A stretch of 64,000 nt of DNA, from assembly GCA_016490735.1 (NCBI GenBank), contig JAEMWC010001218.1, positions 146,501-210,500 of the forward strand, written 5' to 3'. Below the pieces are notes generated by a model that worked only from the letters and a program-made list of their open reading frames with translations, searched no databases and had not been told where the DNA came from. Positions 47,698 through 58,179 of the stretch are shown one piece after another. Made by a program: the position numbers and the translations under genes. The stretch is from Pachyseris speciosa (taxonomy: Eukaryota; Cnidaria; Anthozoa; Scleractinia; Pachyseridae). Within the stretch, counting starts at the first letter, position 1; each line of letters starts with the position of its first letter.

Positions 47698-49185
47698 CAC
47701 ATCTGGACGGAATAGAGTCAATCCAGAACTTATTCTTTACTCCTTTCTTTGAAACCAAGACAACCCGCAAGCTCGTGTATTCCACAGGAACACAGCAGAC
47801 CGTCTTAAACTTTTGCTTTTGGTCTCCTGAGATTAGAACGTTATTCAGGTTGGCGAGCGTACGTATCAGTACGTCATAAGTGACCTCGGTGTTATCTCTG
47901 GAGTCCAGTAGGGGCTGTCACATGACCCAGCGCAAAAGGCGAACCTTATAGGGCTCCTGGGTGATATGATGAAGTGTTCCATACGCACCAAGGAGAAATT
48001 GGCAGGGAAGGAGTGGAGGCGACAGTGTGAGTGAACTGTTGCATACTCAAGATGCGTCAAGTTCAGCAGCGAATCATGCATCCTGGTCCTTCAGATTGAC
48101 TTCGTCTGTTGCTAAAAGGAAAACGTAATTATAGCAACGCAGTTCCTCGTATAAAGTACTTTCCCTTTTAAGTTTCTTATGAAGTACCTGTGGATAAAAC
48201 ACCCTTTCGAAAACTGAAACAGAAGTTCGAAAGATTTTGCAAAAATGTTGGAGACAAGACGACAGTAATCGAGTGAGAAATTGCGGGGACGCCGGGGTAC
48301 GATGATCCTGTACTGAGTGAAAAGAAGAACTGGTCATAGTCCTCAGAATCTAGATTTTTTTAAATGACTTCTGAGGATGTAACCTAATCTCTGGAAACGT
48401 AGTTTTCTTAGGTTTGAGCGTTTGCTGTTGCAATGATTGACTATGTTCCCTACATGGTCTCTTTCCATTCCCACCAACGCAACTGTGCACGAGCGGAGCA
48501 CTGGAAGCGCTGTTTTCGTGGTTTGTTCACTTCAAGTTCAAGTTCAAGTTCAAGTTCTTTATTTACCAAAATACTGCTACTAGTTTTGCCGGCTCATACT
48601 TTTCTTATTTATTTACGAAATCTATTTTTAAATAGCTATTTAACCTTTGAAGTATCATTCTTCATTTCTCCGTAAGGTAGCCCTTTTATCGATAGCCTCT
48701 GTCTGTTTGGCGCTCCGTCACACACAAGCATTTAGTTTATTTACATTTCTAAACGATTTTAATCATTGCTCTCTCGTTGCCGCGGCAGACAATCCTCCTA
48801 CGGATGGTTTATCATTTACCTCTTGTTTTAACGTAAAGCTACGGGAAAACATCAGGCCTCGAATCGAAGACCTTAACGGCAAAAAAAGGCCTGTTAGATG
48901 GAACATGAAAGGTTGGACAAAAACGGTCAGCAAGTTTGGAAAATAAGAAGGCAACTGGTTCCTTTGCCACTTAAAGAACTTAAAAATATTGAAAGCGCTG
49001 TAAACGCCGATTAGTCTTAAACCTAACCTAGCACTTTGTAGATTGGGAGATCCGAAACGTTCGATTATCGAAGGATAATTTGAAAAGAACTAGCTGCTTT
49101 GCCTACCGCAAATATCCCGTTTAAATGAAGTCTACGCCATATTGATAATAGAAAATAGCATTTTGAGCTTTAAGCTTAATCGTAT
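47698..49185 (-). pseudogene. TGF-beta-type cystine-knot gene, copy B (dead)
   Basis: Exon 2 (48111-47698) keeps the acceptor and most motifs (HCRLHSF, CAGSC, CCVPVEYTSL, RCGCR). However, a stop and frame change occur before the domain, and four bases missing after CDSPY put the second half out of frame. The homologous non-coding part continues to about 49185, where it stops short of the signal-peptide exon. Compared with copy A it lacks the LINE 3' end and has a longer AAGTTC microsatellite (48530-48560). It is non-functional unless transcribed for another use. Confidence 0.75.
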
Positions 49186-49640
49186 CAAGAAATGGCTCAT
49201 TGTAATGGATCCAATTCGTCTTCACAAGTCCAAGCAATAGGCTCTTTGTTGTTTCTTGCGCTGGGGGAATTGTGCCGAGACTCGGCGAAGATGAATTCGA
49301 ATCGACGCAAAATTGTCGGCGTGTCAAATTAGCGGCACTAGGGGAGAAGAGTTTGGTTGCACATTAAGGTGCTGCTTACACAGGGCTACCCAGGGGAGGA
49401 AAAGCACAACAGTATGCTTAGTCTTTCAATATGTTCTGTGCATCGGCGAACCAGCTGATTAAAAATTTAGGAACGCGATAAGGATGATTTTTTGTTAAAA
49501 ACCTTTATGAACTCGGTGCAAAGACGAGAGTAAAACACAAAACCAAACAAAACTGAGTCTTTTTTGAGCATCTAGCCCTTTTCAAGGGTTTTCGATGTTG
49601 ACATAAGCGTAAATATTCCGTAATGTAACATGTCTCACAA
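49186..49640. other. Junction between copy B and the virus-derived block
   Basis: No recognised gene, and no clean terminal repeat of the virus-like element could be placed here. Confidence 0.4.
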
Positions 49641-49673
49641 CTGATGCATCACTGCAAAATGATTTTTTTTTCA

Positions 49674-49935
49674 GTTGATCAGCGCAAACGGATTCCTTGG
49701 TATGCTGGCTTCCATCGGGGTGCCTCTCGCATCAGCCTTGTCCAGACGATGCTTGGAAAGGGCATGCAGGTGGGGCCGTCGCGGTCGAGGCGTTCCACCA
49801 CCCCCCGCCCCATCGGGGAGTGGAATGCAAATGCGCCCCCCACCATTCTTCGGCAGGTGGGAAGACCGGGAACGCCTGATGGCCGGCAGAGAAAAAAAAA
49901 ATGAAATTCAAGGATGTTCCCCTTTCCAATGTTGA
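49674..49935 (+). CDS. Small hydrophobic/basic/proline-rich protein
   Basis: The frame opens with a hydrophobic stretch (GFLGMLASIGVPLASAL). An Arg-rich segment and a Pro-rich part with a conserved-looking Trp (PPPFFGRWED) follow. It sits directly before the adenain-type protease, overlapping it slightly. Small membrane-active or DNA-condensing virion proteins occupy similar places in adenovirus-like elements, but this identity is inference. The start is not fixed: the frame begins just after an acceptor-like TTTTTTTTCAG. A frame change is possible around 49765-49800, where other frames also look conserved. Confidence 0.4.
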
Positions 49936-50348
49936 CCTGATGAATTGGTGCAAATATCTCAGCATCCCCCTCAAGGGCATCTTCTCCCGCAAAGAGATCA
50001 AACCCCCTGCACCATTCTCCCTGCATCATCAACCTGGACGATTTCGGAAGTTTCGGCACACATTAGGTTTGCTGTTGGAAGGGAAAAGACATGGAATATT
50101 TCGACTCTTTCAGAATGCCTCCCCCAGATGAGTGGGAGCAGGAAATGCTGAAGTTGGACGACGAAACTTTTGTTCGCAACTTTAAACAAATCCAGTGGAT
50201 CGGCAGTGTGAGGTGTGGGTATTACTGTCTTCTTTTCCTCAATGAGCGCAACAAAGGCGCGAGTCACAAAAACATTCTGAAAATGTCTTCTGACGATGTT
50301 TTCCACAACGAGCGAGTGGTGAAAAATTATTTCATGAATATACCTTGA
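49901..50348 (+). pseudogene. Adenain-type cysteine protease, inactivated
   Basis: It resembles the maturation protease of adenoviruses and Polinton/adintovirus-like elements, which trims virion proteins. Seen in order: the N-terminal strand-helix (FKDVPLSNVDLMNWC), a catalytic His in 'GTH', the 'EYFDSF' acidic strand, a Gln-containing segment, and the nucleophile region RCGYYCLLFL. It is broken twice: a frame change around 49995-50020, and a TAG codon immediately after the His in place of the usual Trp. The length fits the family. It is followed closely by a zinc-ribbon frame. Certain as to family, and certainly inactive as written. Confidence 0.75.
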
Positions 50349-50351
50349 CCG

Positions 50352-50503
50352 ATGGCCGATTGGTATTGTGTGCGGGACAAACACAAACCCCGAACGTGCC
50401 TGGGTTTGAAAAAGTTGTCATGACCAAAAACAACCGGAAAATGGGAAAAGCCAAGTGCGCGGTTTGTGGAATAACCAAAACACGCTTCTTGCCGGGAAAC
50501 TGA
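50352..50503 (+). pseudogene. Zinc-ribbon-like small protein, frameshifted
   Basis: It begins MADWYCVRDK and ends KAKCAVCGITKTRF, the order of DUF5679-type zinc ribbons found in large DNA viruses and related elements. The first Cys pair is incomplete (a single Cys where CxxC is expected). A one-base frame change near 50386 separates the halves. The stop codon is TGA at 50501. Confidence 0.5.
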
Positions 50504-51084
50504 CGGGCCCCTCTCATGCAGAGGGCGCTGGTGTTTTGACTGACCTTGCGGGCACTGCGCACGACTTCACTTTGCAGCACGGGATTCCGTATCTCGCGAA
50601 AAAAGGGGTGGAAGACGGCCGCTATTACGCCTCTGAGGCGCTGCGCAACCCACAGTTGCAAAAGAAAGCCATCAACTACGGGCTGCGGAAAGCCACTCCG
50701 GTGTTGGAAAAAGTCGGCAATGAACTGTTGGACGAACTTTCCACAAAGGTGCGCCCAGACATTCGTTTCAAAACCGACAGGCCTGATCTTGATGGAAGAG
50801 ACCTCCCTGTTCCCTTTCCCTTCCTTGATTTCACAACATTGTGGAATCTCGTCTCTGACCCCAAACGTTTCAAAGGCCCCGAAGTTTCTGAAAAAGAGGG
50901 GCGGGCGATGGTCGCCGAATACAAACGCCAATACGCGGACTACAAACGGCAGGGTGGCACCCGCAGCTACGGCTCCTGGATAAAATGGAAAGGCTATGGT
51001 GCTGGCATTGGGAGTCTTTTTGATCCCCGTTTCGTTTTACAAGGGGTTTTGGTGCCCAAGTTTGCAACCGACACGAAGTTTTGA
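50455..51084 (+). CDS. Virus-block protein of unknown function, 209 aa
   Basis: This is the longest intact frame of the block. The N-terminal part is helical and Ala/Gly-rich, the middle has a Pro/Phe-rich motif (LPVPFPFLDFTTLWN), and the C-terminal part is Tyr/Lys-rich (YKRQYADYKRQGG). No catalytic motif is recognised. It lies directly ahead of the PLA2-like frame and may be part of the same polypeptide, because frames in between are shifted relative to one another. The true start may be later than the first ATG-equivalent, since the first 20 codons overlap the zinc-ribbon frame. Confidence 0.5.
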   Translation: MRGLWNNQNTLLAGKLTGPSHAEGAGVLTDLAGTAHDFTLQHGIPYLAKKGVEDGRYYASEALRNPQLQKKAINYGLRKATPVLEKVGNELLDELSTKVRPDIRFKTDRPDLDGRDLPVPFPFLDFTTLWNLVSDPKRFKGPEVSEKEGRAMVAEYKRQYADYKRQGGTRSYGSWIKWKGYGAGIGSLFDPRFVLQGVLVPKFATDTKF

Positions 51085-51692
51085 AAGCTTTCGGTAAAGC
51101 CCTTCCCCAACACCATGGTTTCACTGATGTTCTCAAGAAAACCTGCGCAACTACTATGGATCGGGGGTGGACATCCATGCACTGATTGGGAAACTGCCGG
51201 CGCCAAAAAAGGGGTGGACCCTCCCTGGCCACAACTACAACGGACCTTACAACCTCTTGGACCATCAGCTGAGATTTGATCCCGAGACGGGTGAGATCTT
51301 GGAAATCTTTCAGAAACCGACTGGTTCCGCCGATGCTGTGGCCATGCAGCATGACGTTGACTACACCAGTTGTGATTTCCGCACAAAGAAGGTACGGCGA
51401 GAACGAAAAAAAATGCAAGCATGCTGCTGACCGAAAAATGGTCAAATCTCTTGACAAGATTTCGCGGAAAGACAGACAATGGGGCCACTCGCTGGCCCGC
51501 AACGCAATCAATGTGAAACAAAAACTTAACTTTGGGGGTTTAATCCCATTCCTGCTCGCGAAGTTCATTTACGACTCGGTTGAACTATTTTTTAACCTCT
51601 TCCTCCAAGGTTTTGGGGAGGTCATATATTTCACTTGCAAGGGACACCACGATCCAACACAGTGTGAACATTGGTGGGGTATCCAAGGGTAG
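51085..51692 (+). pseudogene. Phospholipase A2-like virion protein, frameshifted
   Basis: The frame carries LPGHNYNGPYNLLD (calcium-loop-like Gly/Asn-rich turn) and MQHDVDY (His-Asp catalytic pair). Together these resemble the PLA2 domain of parvovirus capsid proteins and some adintovirus-like elements, where it helps breach membranes. An indel in the A8 run near 51410 shifts the frame, after which DRKMVKSLDKI and a hydrophobic helix (GLIPFLLAKFIYDSVELFF) follow. It ends at TAG at 51690. It decays together with its neighbours. The enzyme class is inferred from two short motifs. Confidence 0.6.
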
Positions 51693-51851
51693 ACGTTATA
51701 CATAACCCACTTTTCTTTAATTTGGTCCATCTCGTACCACTGATACAACACATGGTGTCTGTTTTTCGACCAACCGGCCCAACAACAACCATTCCTTCTG
51801 CATGCAACGCATTTACCGCAACGGGTCACAAGAGTGAAACAGTTTTCAATT

Positions 51852-52013
51852 TCACAAAAAGGGGGCGTCTTCGAAATACAGAAACAGCTCACGATGTACT
51901 TCATCCCAGCCCTCTTTTTTTCTGTCGTTTATTTTTGCCTGGACGACGCAATTAAAATTTTTTTCCCTCAACTCGGGTGGGAGTTGGTTGATCCTAACCC
52001 CAAAAGGATTCAT
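51852..52013 (-). CDS. Small LPPELREK protein, paralogue 1
   Basis: An ATG at 52013 opens about 53 codons with INQLPPELREK and a GWDEVHREL motif, ending in TGA. Three other members of this family are on the same strand: 52304, 57955 and 58160. The function is unknown. The block of converging small minus-strand genes lies opposite the protease and PLA2 genes. Confidence 0.45.
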   Translation of the reverse strand: MNPFGVRINQLPPELREKNFNCVVQAKINDRKKEGWDEVHRELFLYFEDAPFL

Positions 52014-52134
52014 ATATCCACGTGCCATCTTTCTTCAAATTGCAAAATATCTTTCTTTGAAACAACCAATAAATGGTCTATCCAGCTCCATCCATTCGTT
52101 CCCACAAACATACCAAACAAATTCTTTCGCATAT

Positions 52135-52304
52135 AATTTTTGTGAAGGTTTGGTGAATGTCACAAAATGGAGCTTTAAGAAGTTTCCGATGCACTTCATC
52201 CCAGCCCGCTCTTTTTTTGTCTTGGATTTTGGCTGTAATTGTCTCTTTGAGGATTTTTCCCTCAACTCTGGCGGAAGTGGGTTGACCTCTTCCAAGAGAT
52301 TCAT
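52135..52304 (-). pseudogene. Small LPPELREK protein, paralogue 2 (frameshifted)
   Basis: It begins MNLLEEVNPLPPELREK. A one-base change directly after the motif shifts the frame, and the GWDEVHRKL block continues in another frame. It is clearly a sibling of the copies at 52013 and 57955. Confidence 0.5.
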
Positions 52305-53346
52305 TTATATTGCGGATGGGATTGTTTAATTGCCCTGACAATCACCGACTGGTTTGCCAAAAGATTTTAAAACAACCCATCTGACATGTAAATCATGTAT
52401 TTGTTCGAGCGGATAAATCCTGTGTAAAATTTTTTCATTTCGGCAACATACAAAACAATAGCCGCTGCAAAAGTCGCAGTCTTCAAGTTTTCAATTTTTT
52501 CAATTTATTCAATCTGATTGTTAAAGCGGAATTACTGTTATAAGCTCTGGAAAGCAACAACTGTACAATATTTGTTACCCACAGTTAGCATAGCTATTCG
52601 AGGTGGGTAACAATTAACGATAAATTTTGATTTTGACATTAATTTTTGATTTTGATAAAATTATCGAATTAATTAATTGATTAATTAATTGAAATTATCG
52701 ACAATATAATTGTAACAGTGAAAACAACAATAAACAATACTAATAAACAAATGAGCAAGCTTAGATCAGTAAAGAAGAAAGACGAGAAGAAGTAATCGCC
52801 CTAACGTCAACATAGACCTCCTCAATCTCTAAAACCTTTAAGAGTAATTTGCGCAATTTTTGCTTAAAAAGTGTTTTATTCAACTTGCGTAGCTTAGGAG
52901 GAATTTTGTTCCAGATTCTTGTCCCAGTTCTTGAAAAGGATAATAACTGTTGATTAGTTCTAGATTCTTGGACGTGAAAATTACCAACAGCTGAAAATCT
53001 GGTATAGTGAGAGTGTATAAAGTCAGAACGAATGAAAAGATCAGTGATTTTGGAGGGAGCGCAATTGTTAGCAACGTCATGTATGAGGATAGCCATATAC
53101 TTAAAGAAAAGTAAATTCATGGGTAATATACTGGCCCCGGTTCCTGAAAAGTCGATTAACGCTAATCGAGGGTTAAATCCTGATAATCGAGGAATAAAAT
53201 TTATCCGTCGATTAGTTTCTGTTCCTGAAAGCACGATTAGTGCTATCCAAGGGATAAACTGAGGGTTAAATTTAACACACCTAGATAGGTTGATTAACTC
53301 ACTAATCGGGGAATAAAGTTGAACAAACTTTGTCAAAACAAACAAA

Positions 53347-54700
53347 ATGGCGGAATTACTGTTCCCGGTAATTCGTCCACAAGTACGTGTAAGAAAGTTT
53401 CGTTAGCACGAAATTTATCTTGACGAATTTTCAGATGAAGAACTTCGCAGCAGATACAGATTTGGCAGAGAATCCATAGAATTTTCAACGGAAATCCTTG
53501 AAAAAGATCTGCAACAAGAGACGAAGAGAAACCATGCGTTGTCGCCGACACTGCAAATTCTCGTAGCGTTACGTTTTTTTGCGAGCGGCAGCTTTCTACA
53601 AATCATCGGTGACACCTTTGGTCTGCCAAAATCCTCAGTCACAAAAGTGGTAAAAGATGTGTCGCTTGCTCTAGCGCAGAAACAGAACGAATTCATTTTA
53701 TGGCCTTCTCCCGCCGAACTACAAGAAGTGAGGCGAGGCTTTTATGACAAAGGAGGGTTCCCTGGTGTAATTGGTTGCGTTGACGGGACCCATATGAGGA
53801 TCCAGGCACCCAGAGCGAGCGAAAACGACTTCGTGAACAGAAAAGGATTTCACTCGATCAATGTCCAAGCAGTGTGCAACCATAAAGGTAGAGAACACAA
53901 TGTGCTATCAATGATTATTTTATGCTAAAATTACTTGGTATCAAAAGCCAGCAATTTTTTAACCTGGGAGGGTGGGGCACATAATTTCAAAGACTGGAAA
54001 GTTGTATAACTATACGTAAACAATCACTTCTAGAAACAATTTTGTTTCATTTTGTTCTTGTTTGGAGTTGCATGAGCATCTTTAAGACTCCACAGCCGAA
54101 ATATTTTTTTATTTAAAGAAGGCCATCCCCATACATCAGAAATTGCTCTTCTATATTCTTATCTATTATTACCCCGTAATGATTATGCATACAAAAGCTG
54201 AGCACAACCTATCGGAATTTTTAGGCATGTTTACAAACAATGTTGCAAGATGGCCTGGGAGCACGCATGACAGTTTTGTGTTCAACAACTCACACGTTGG
54301 CCAGAAGTTGGAGAGTCAGCCCCACTCAATAGAAGATGGTTTGCTACTGGGAGATAGTGGGTATCCATGTAAACCATATCTCATGACCCCCTACCTTAAC
54401 CCAACAACTGCAAAACAGGAGACCTACAACAAAGCCCACACGGGTACAAGAGTGGCCATCGTACAAGCCTTTGGCTGGTGGAAGCGCCGTTTTCATCTGC
54501 TTCACTCTGAAGTACGGATGAACCCTGAAAAGACCTGCCAATTGATTGGTGCTTGTGCAGTGCTACACAACATTGCATTGCTTCAGAATGAGCCAATTGA
54601 TGGCCTTCTTCAGAATGAAGACGAGCCAGACATTGCTCCTTATCATGGCCCAGAAAATGGAAAGGCTGTGAGGGACTATATTTGCAATACCTTTTTTTAA
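53347..54700 (+). pseudogene. Harbinger (HARBI1-like) transposase, inactivated
   Basis: Exons 53347-53887 and 54225-54700 join with a clean intron (GTAGAG donor, TTTTTAG acceptor), giving the HARBI1 order: helix-rich N-terminus, NHALSPTLQILVALRFFA, then GVIGCVDGTH (first Asp), ARWPGSTHDS, GDSGYP (second Asp), AHTGTRVAIVQAFGWWK. These enzymes cut and rejoin element ends with a DDE triad. Two faults are plain. An in-frame TAG stands at 53404-53406 (codon 20). The position expected to hold the catalytic Glu in the RxxxE motif is Val (GTA at 54461-54463). The copy should be inactive, although the rest of the protein reads open. Confidence 0.85.
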
Positions 54701-55910
54701 ATATTTTGCTGTCACATCAAACTGATTTCTCACTGTATTTCAATTTTGACTTCATAAAATACATCTGTGACATGTAAAATTAAAAGGTCTGGACTAAGAC
54801 TGGTCTATAGTCATGTTCCATCATGATTGGTTAATACGGATTCAAAAATAATAACAGTGAAAAAATGGAGCTTGGCAGGGATGGCACTAGGATTTTTCAA
54901 TCTGGGTCCTGGGAACCACATGCCTGGTCAAATTGGGGTCCCAAAACCTTGATGACCTTTTCCTACGAAAAACTAGTTCTTTTGTTGCAAGAAAGAGTGA
55001 CTGGTAAAATACGTACCAATACTTTTAATAACTTCGTTTTACTTTTTCTTTGACAGCATTAACTTATGACATTGTATGTAACATACATTATTAAAGCATT
55101 GTCAACATCTTTTTAACAATGTGATATTGATTTTTGACCCCCCTCTTTCTGACTTACATGCATTTCATTAGAAGTGCCTGCTTCTCTTCCCTGATAAGCA
55201 GTGCAAAATAAATTTAAGCATCATCAGGTATGTTACCTGCTTCCATAAAAAAACAAATAAAAGAAAAGAAAACAGTTTGAAGATAAACACAAGTGAGTGA
55301 CATGCACACATCACACAGAAACCAGAAGCTGCTCTGTCTGAAACTTAGAAGTTCCAAGTCATGCACCAATTTATTTTTTCTGTTTGTCAAAATCAAGATG
55401 AGAGGAGGCTTCCAAAAATGTAACAGCAAAACATCAAGTGATGCGAAATCAGGCCAAAAACTTAATGAAATATTGACAAAATTAATGCGAAGATGGAGAA
55501 TGGACAGAGGAGTCTAGAACTACTAAGCTCCATCCAGAACAACTTCCAGTTACTGTATAGTTCCTGATTGTTGCTCAATTGTCGATTGTGTTCTTCCAAC
55601 TGTTTCGTTTCCCCATCTTTGTTGTTGTTATGGTATTTCAGAGAAACTTATAACATACTTGATGATGCTTCAACTTATATTTTGCTCATCTATCGGAGAA
55701 GAGAACCAAGATACTTGAGATGAAACAAGTCAGCAAGTAGAACCTCAGTCAGACCAAGTTTCCGCCATTTTTGAAATTTAGGTAAGCCACAATTTGCAAC
55801 GAACTTGATTCAGCCTCAATGTACTTTTAATTTTGTTATTTTCCAGTGCATTATAGAGGGGGACAGTAAGGGGTCAGTGTTTTTTCAAAGCCCCTCTCCA
55901 ACACAATATC

Positions 55911-57325
55911 TCACAATAAGGTGTAAGTTGTTGATTGGACTTGCTGCTCTAACAGCTGCACTTGTAGTGTCAGCTTCCTGTTTTTCAATAACAAATTCTC
56001 TCTCTGCAGACTAAGACAGTTATACTGCATTTGCAGCACATCTTCGCTGCTCACACGCCTCTTTCTTGGCTTGGACATTTTCTCTGTGAGGGCGCCATCA
56101 TATTGGTCATTTGGGTCACTTTTCATTTCACACTGGTCTTCTGCAAAATATTTTAATATATTTGTAAGGGATAGTTTCTGTCATTTTCAAGGCTTAAAAC
56201 ATATCATTACATCACAGAGTACAAGCCATTACAAAACACTTGTCTGCTTTTCAAAAGAAAGCATACTTTTGGCAAATTGAAAGACCCTAAAAATGTTCAT
56301 GTGCTATGTGCGAAGGGTCATATGCCAATTGAATTCAACAAAATTAAGTCATCCTTGTTTGAACAAAAATGAATGTCTGTATCCAAACTTGTGGGACACG
56401 AAACATTTTCGTAAAAGTGATGGCCAACACAAATTGACTCCAAATTCAACAAACTTGATTTATTTTGTTTCAGATTTCGTACTAAGTAAACGACAGCCGC
56501 CGGGTGTAATAGCTCCGAGTCACAGCGACTTTCACAAATTTGGCAAAAAGATTGACGACTACAGGCTTTTTCGACATATCAAACATAACAAATTATCTGC
56601 AAAATTTGGAAAGCTCACAAACGTAAACCGTGGAAAACAAGGACCTCTCGGTCGCACTCAATTCAAGTAGAAAGTTGACTTGGCATTTCCTTGCTTTAAA
56701 ACAATTTCCAATAAACCATAAGCTTATTTAAAAGTCGAGTTACTTATCTTTACTGTTTGCATCAGGCTTCACAGAACCTTTCCCCGTTAATGAAATGGTA
56801 AACAAGTCTTAAACATGGCGGCCCGAAAACCACTTTCAAGGAAATCACATGACCGATGTTTATTTTGCAACAAAACAAATTTCCATACTACTTACCAGCT
56901 CCTTCGTCGCCGCCAGTTTCGAAACCACGCAGGCCGGCAAAAGCGAGTGTATCTTCACATATTTCAATTATTTGCTCGCTTGACTGCGAGGGTGGCTTTG
57001 GTTGTGGTCCACCACCGGTATTTTTGCTCTCCTTTTTAAATAACGAAAACTCCTTCTTCGCAGTAGAATGGAGATTTTTCCATTTGTCTTTCACTTCTTG
57101 CACTGTGCGGTTCGCCTGACCCACCGCGTTGACGTCGTTCGTGATTTCCTCCCATATCTGATTTTTTCTCTTGTTCGTAACGCTGTTAGTCAGCTTAGAG
57201 TGGATCGTTTCTAGATTTTTACGAACACTCTCTGTAATTGCAGAAATTTCGTTCATAGAAAAAATTTTTTTCCTCTTCCTCTCGACCTTTGTCACCTCAA
57301 CTTCCGTCACTTCATCTTCCGCCAT
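55911..57325 (-). CDS. Myb/SANT-like partner protein of Harbinger
   Basis: Exons 57325-56896 and 56140-55911 (donor GTAAGT, acceptor TTTTGCAG, phase 1) give about 220 residues without a stop. A Myb/SANT-like trihelix spans roughly residues 20-100 (FSMNEISAITESVRKN, TNKRKNQIWEEITNDVNAV, EVKDKWKNL). A linker follows, and a C-terminal leucine-zipper-like coiled coil (LSLQRENLLLKNRKLTLQV). In this superfamily the Myb-like protein binds the subterminal repeats and brings the transposase to the nucleus and the DNA. It looks intact, unlike the transposase. Confidence 0.8.
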
Positions 57326-57770
57326 TTTTGTTCCTTTTCCGTTTTTCTTGACTGCTTCCCCGCGCGCACTGGAACATATTTTCGCGCCAAATTTTCGAAA
57401 AACTGGTCTGACTGGCTTATTCCATTTTTAATCGAGGGATAGTTAATCGAGGAATAAATCTGTTTTCAGGAACGCCTTTTTAACCTCCGATTAGTTATTC
57501 TGGGAATAAGAAATTTAATCTTGGTTTAACTCTTAATCTGGGGATAGTTTAATCGGCCTTTAAAGAACCGGGGCCTGGAGCTTAGAAACTGAGGAATTAC
57601 ATGAGCTCTGCAGTCAGAGAAGTATATTAAACGGAGAGCTCTTTTTTGCGGAATAAGTACTTTGTTCAGATAACAATTAGCAGCTTGGCCCCAGGCGGTA
57701 AGACCATAAGAAATATATGGCTCAACTAACGATCGATAAATCCTTATAAGAGTATTTTCTGCATTCCGTT

Positions 57771-57955
57771 ATTCTTGACAAAACACCCTGTTGTGCACAA
57801 AAGGGAGGTTGAACCTCGAAAATGTCATGAATATCCCCATGAACACTGGTCCACCCCATTTTGTTTCGGTCATTGACTTTTTGTTTGACCACTTCAGAGA
57901 GGATTTTTTCTCTTAACTCTGGTGGAAGTTTGTTGACCTCTTCCAGCATATTCAT
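57771..57955 (-). CDS. Small LPPELREK protein, paralogue 3 (cut by LINE)
   Basis: It begins MNMLEEVNKLPPELREK and carries GWTSVHGDI at the place where paralogue 1 has GWDEVHREL. Its 3' end is lost into the LINE that begins near 57770. Function unknown. Confidence 0.45.
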
Positions 57956-58079
57956 TTGTTAAGGGGCCGCTATTCTTCAAAAGACCAACCGTCGTTGAAA
58001 AAAATTGGAAACATAAAGAGATACAAAGGGGCCAAAAGTTCTTTGTGATCCCAGTTCCAACCCATTCTTTTTCTTTCTT

Positions 58080-58160
58080 TCAGCTGGTTTTGGCTATGGT
58101 GGTGACAATTTTTTCGCGCAACTCTGGGGGAAGAGCGCGAATCTGCTCCGTCAGATCCAT
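58080..58160 (-). CDS. Small LPPELREK protein, paralogue 4 (short)
   Basis: An ATG at 58160 encodes MDLTEQIRALPPELREK, followed by a stop after about 26 codons. It is the shortest member and probably truncated. Confidence 0.4.
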   Translation of the reverse strand: MDLTEQIRALPPELREKIVTTIAKTS

Positions 58161-58179
58161 ACTATCTCACTGCAGATCT

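Larger units (their letters stand above)
53134..57574. mobile_element. PIF/Harbinger DNA transposon, 4.44 kb
   Basis: The termini are GCCCCGGTTC and its reverse complement GAACCGGGGC, with CTG on both sides (53131-53133 and 57575-57577). A CWG duplication is one of the two known for this superfamily. Both subterminal regions are full of TTAATCG/CGATTAA-like motifs, probable binding sites for the Myb-like partner. It carries a transposase on the plus strand and a Myb-like protein on the minus strand, transcribed towards each other. The 54710-55900 part between them is non-coding. Confidence 0.9.
52400..57770 (-). mobile_element. LINE fragment, CR1/L2-like, split by Harbinger
   Basis: The right part (57770-57578) encodes RIYRSLVEPYISYGLTAWGQ and the left part (53130-52761) continues the same tail: FFKYMAILIHDV, then SFSRTGTRIWNKIPPKLR. 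The two join exactly at the Harbinger insertion, with reading preserved once the element is removed. The 3' untranslated tail runs to about 52400-52500 in AT-rich sequence. The LINE is 5'-truncated at about 57770, inside a small virus-block gene. Confidence 0.8.

Noticed and set aside
50332..51568. Long minus-strand open frames (up to 232 codons) opposite the virus-derived genes
   Set aside because: The plus strand holds motif-bearing frames over the same bases. The minus frames have no recognisable motifs and end irregularly. They are reverse shadows of GC-rich coding sequence.
56293..56670. 125-codon plus frame inside the Harbinger
   Set aside because: It lies antisense within the intron of the Myb-like gene and has no motif. 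The exons of that gene explain the region.
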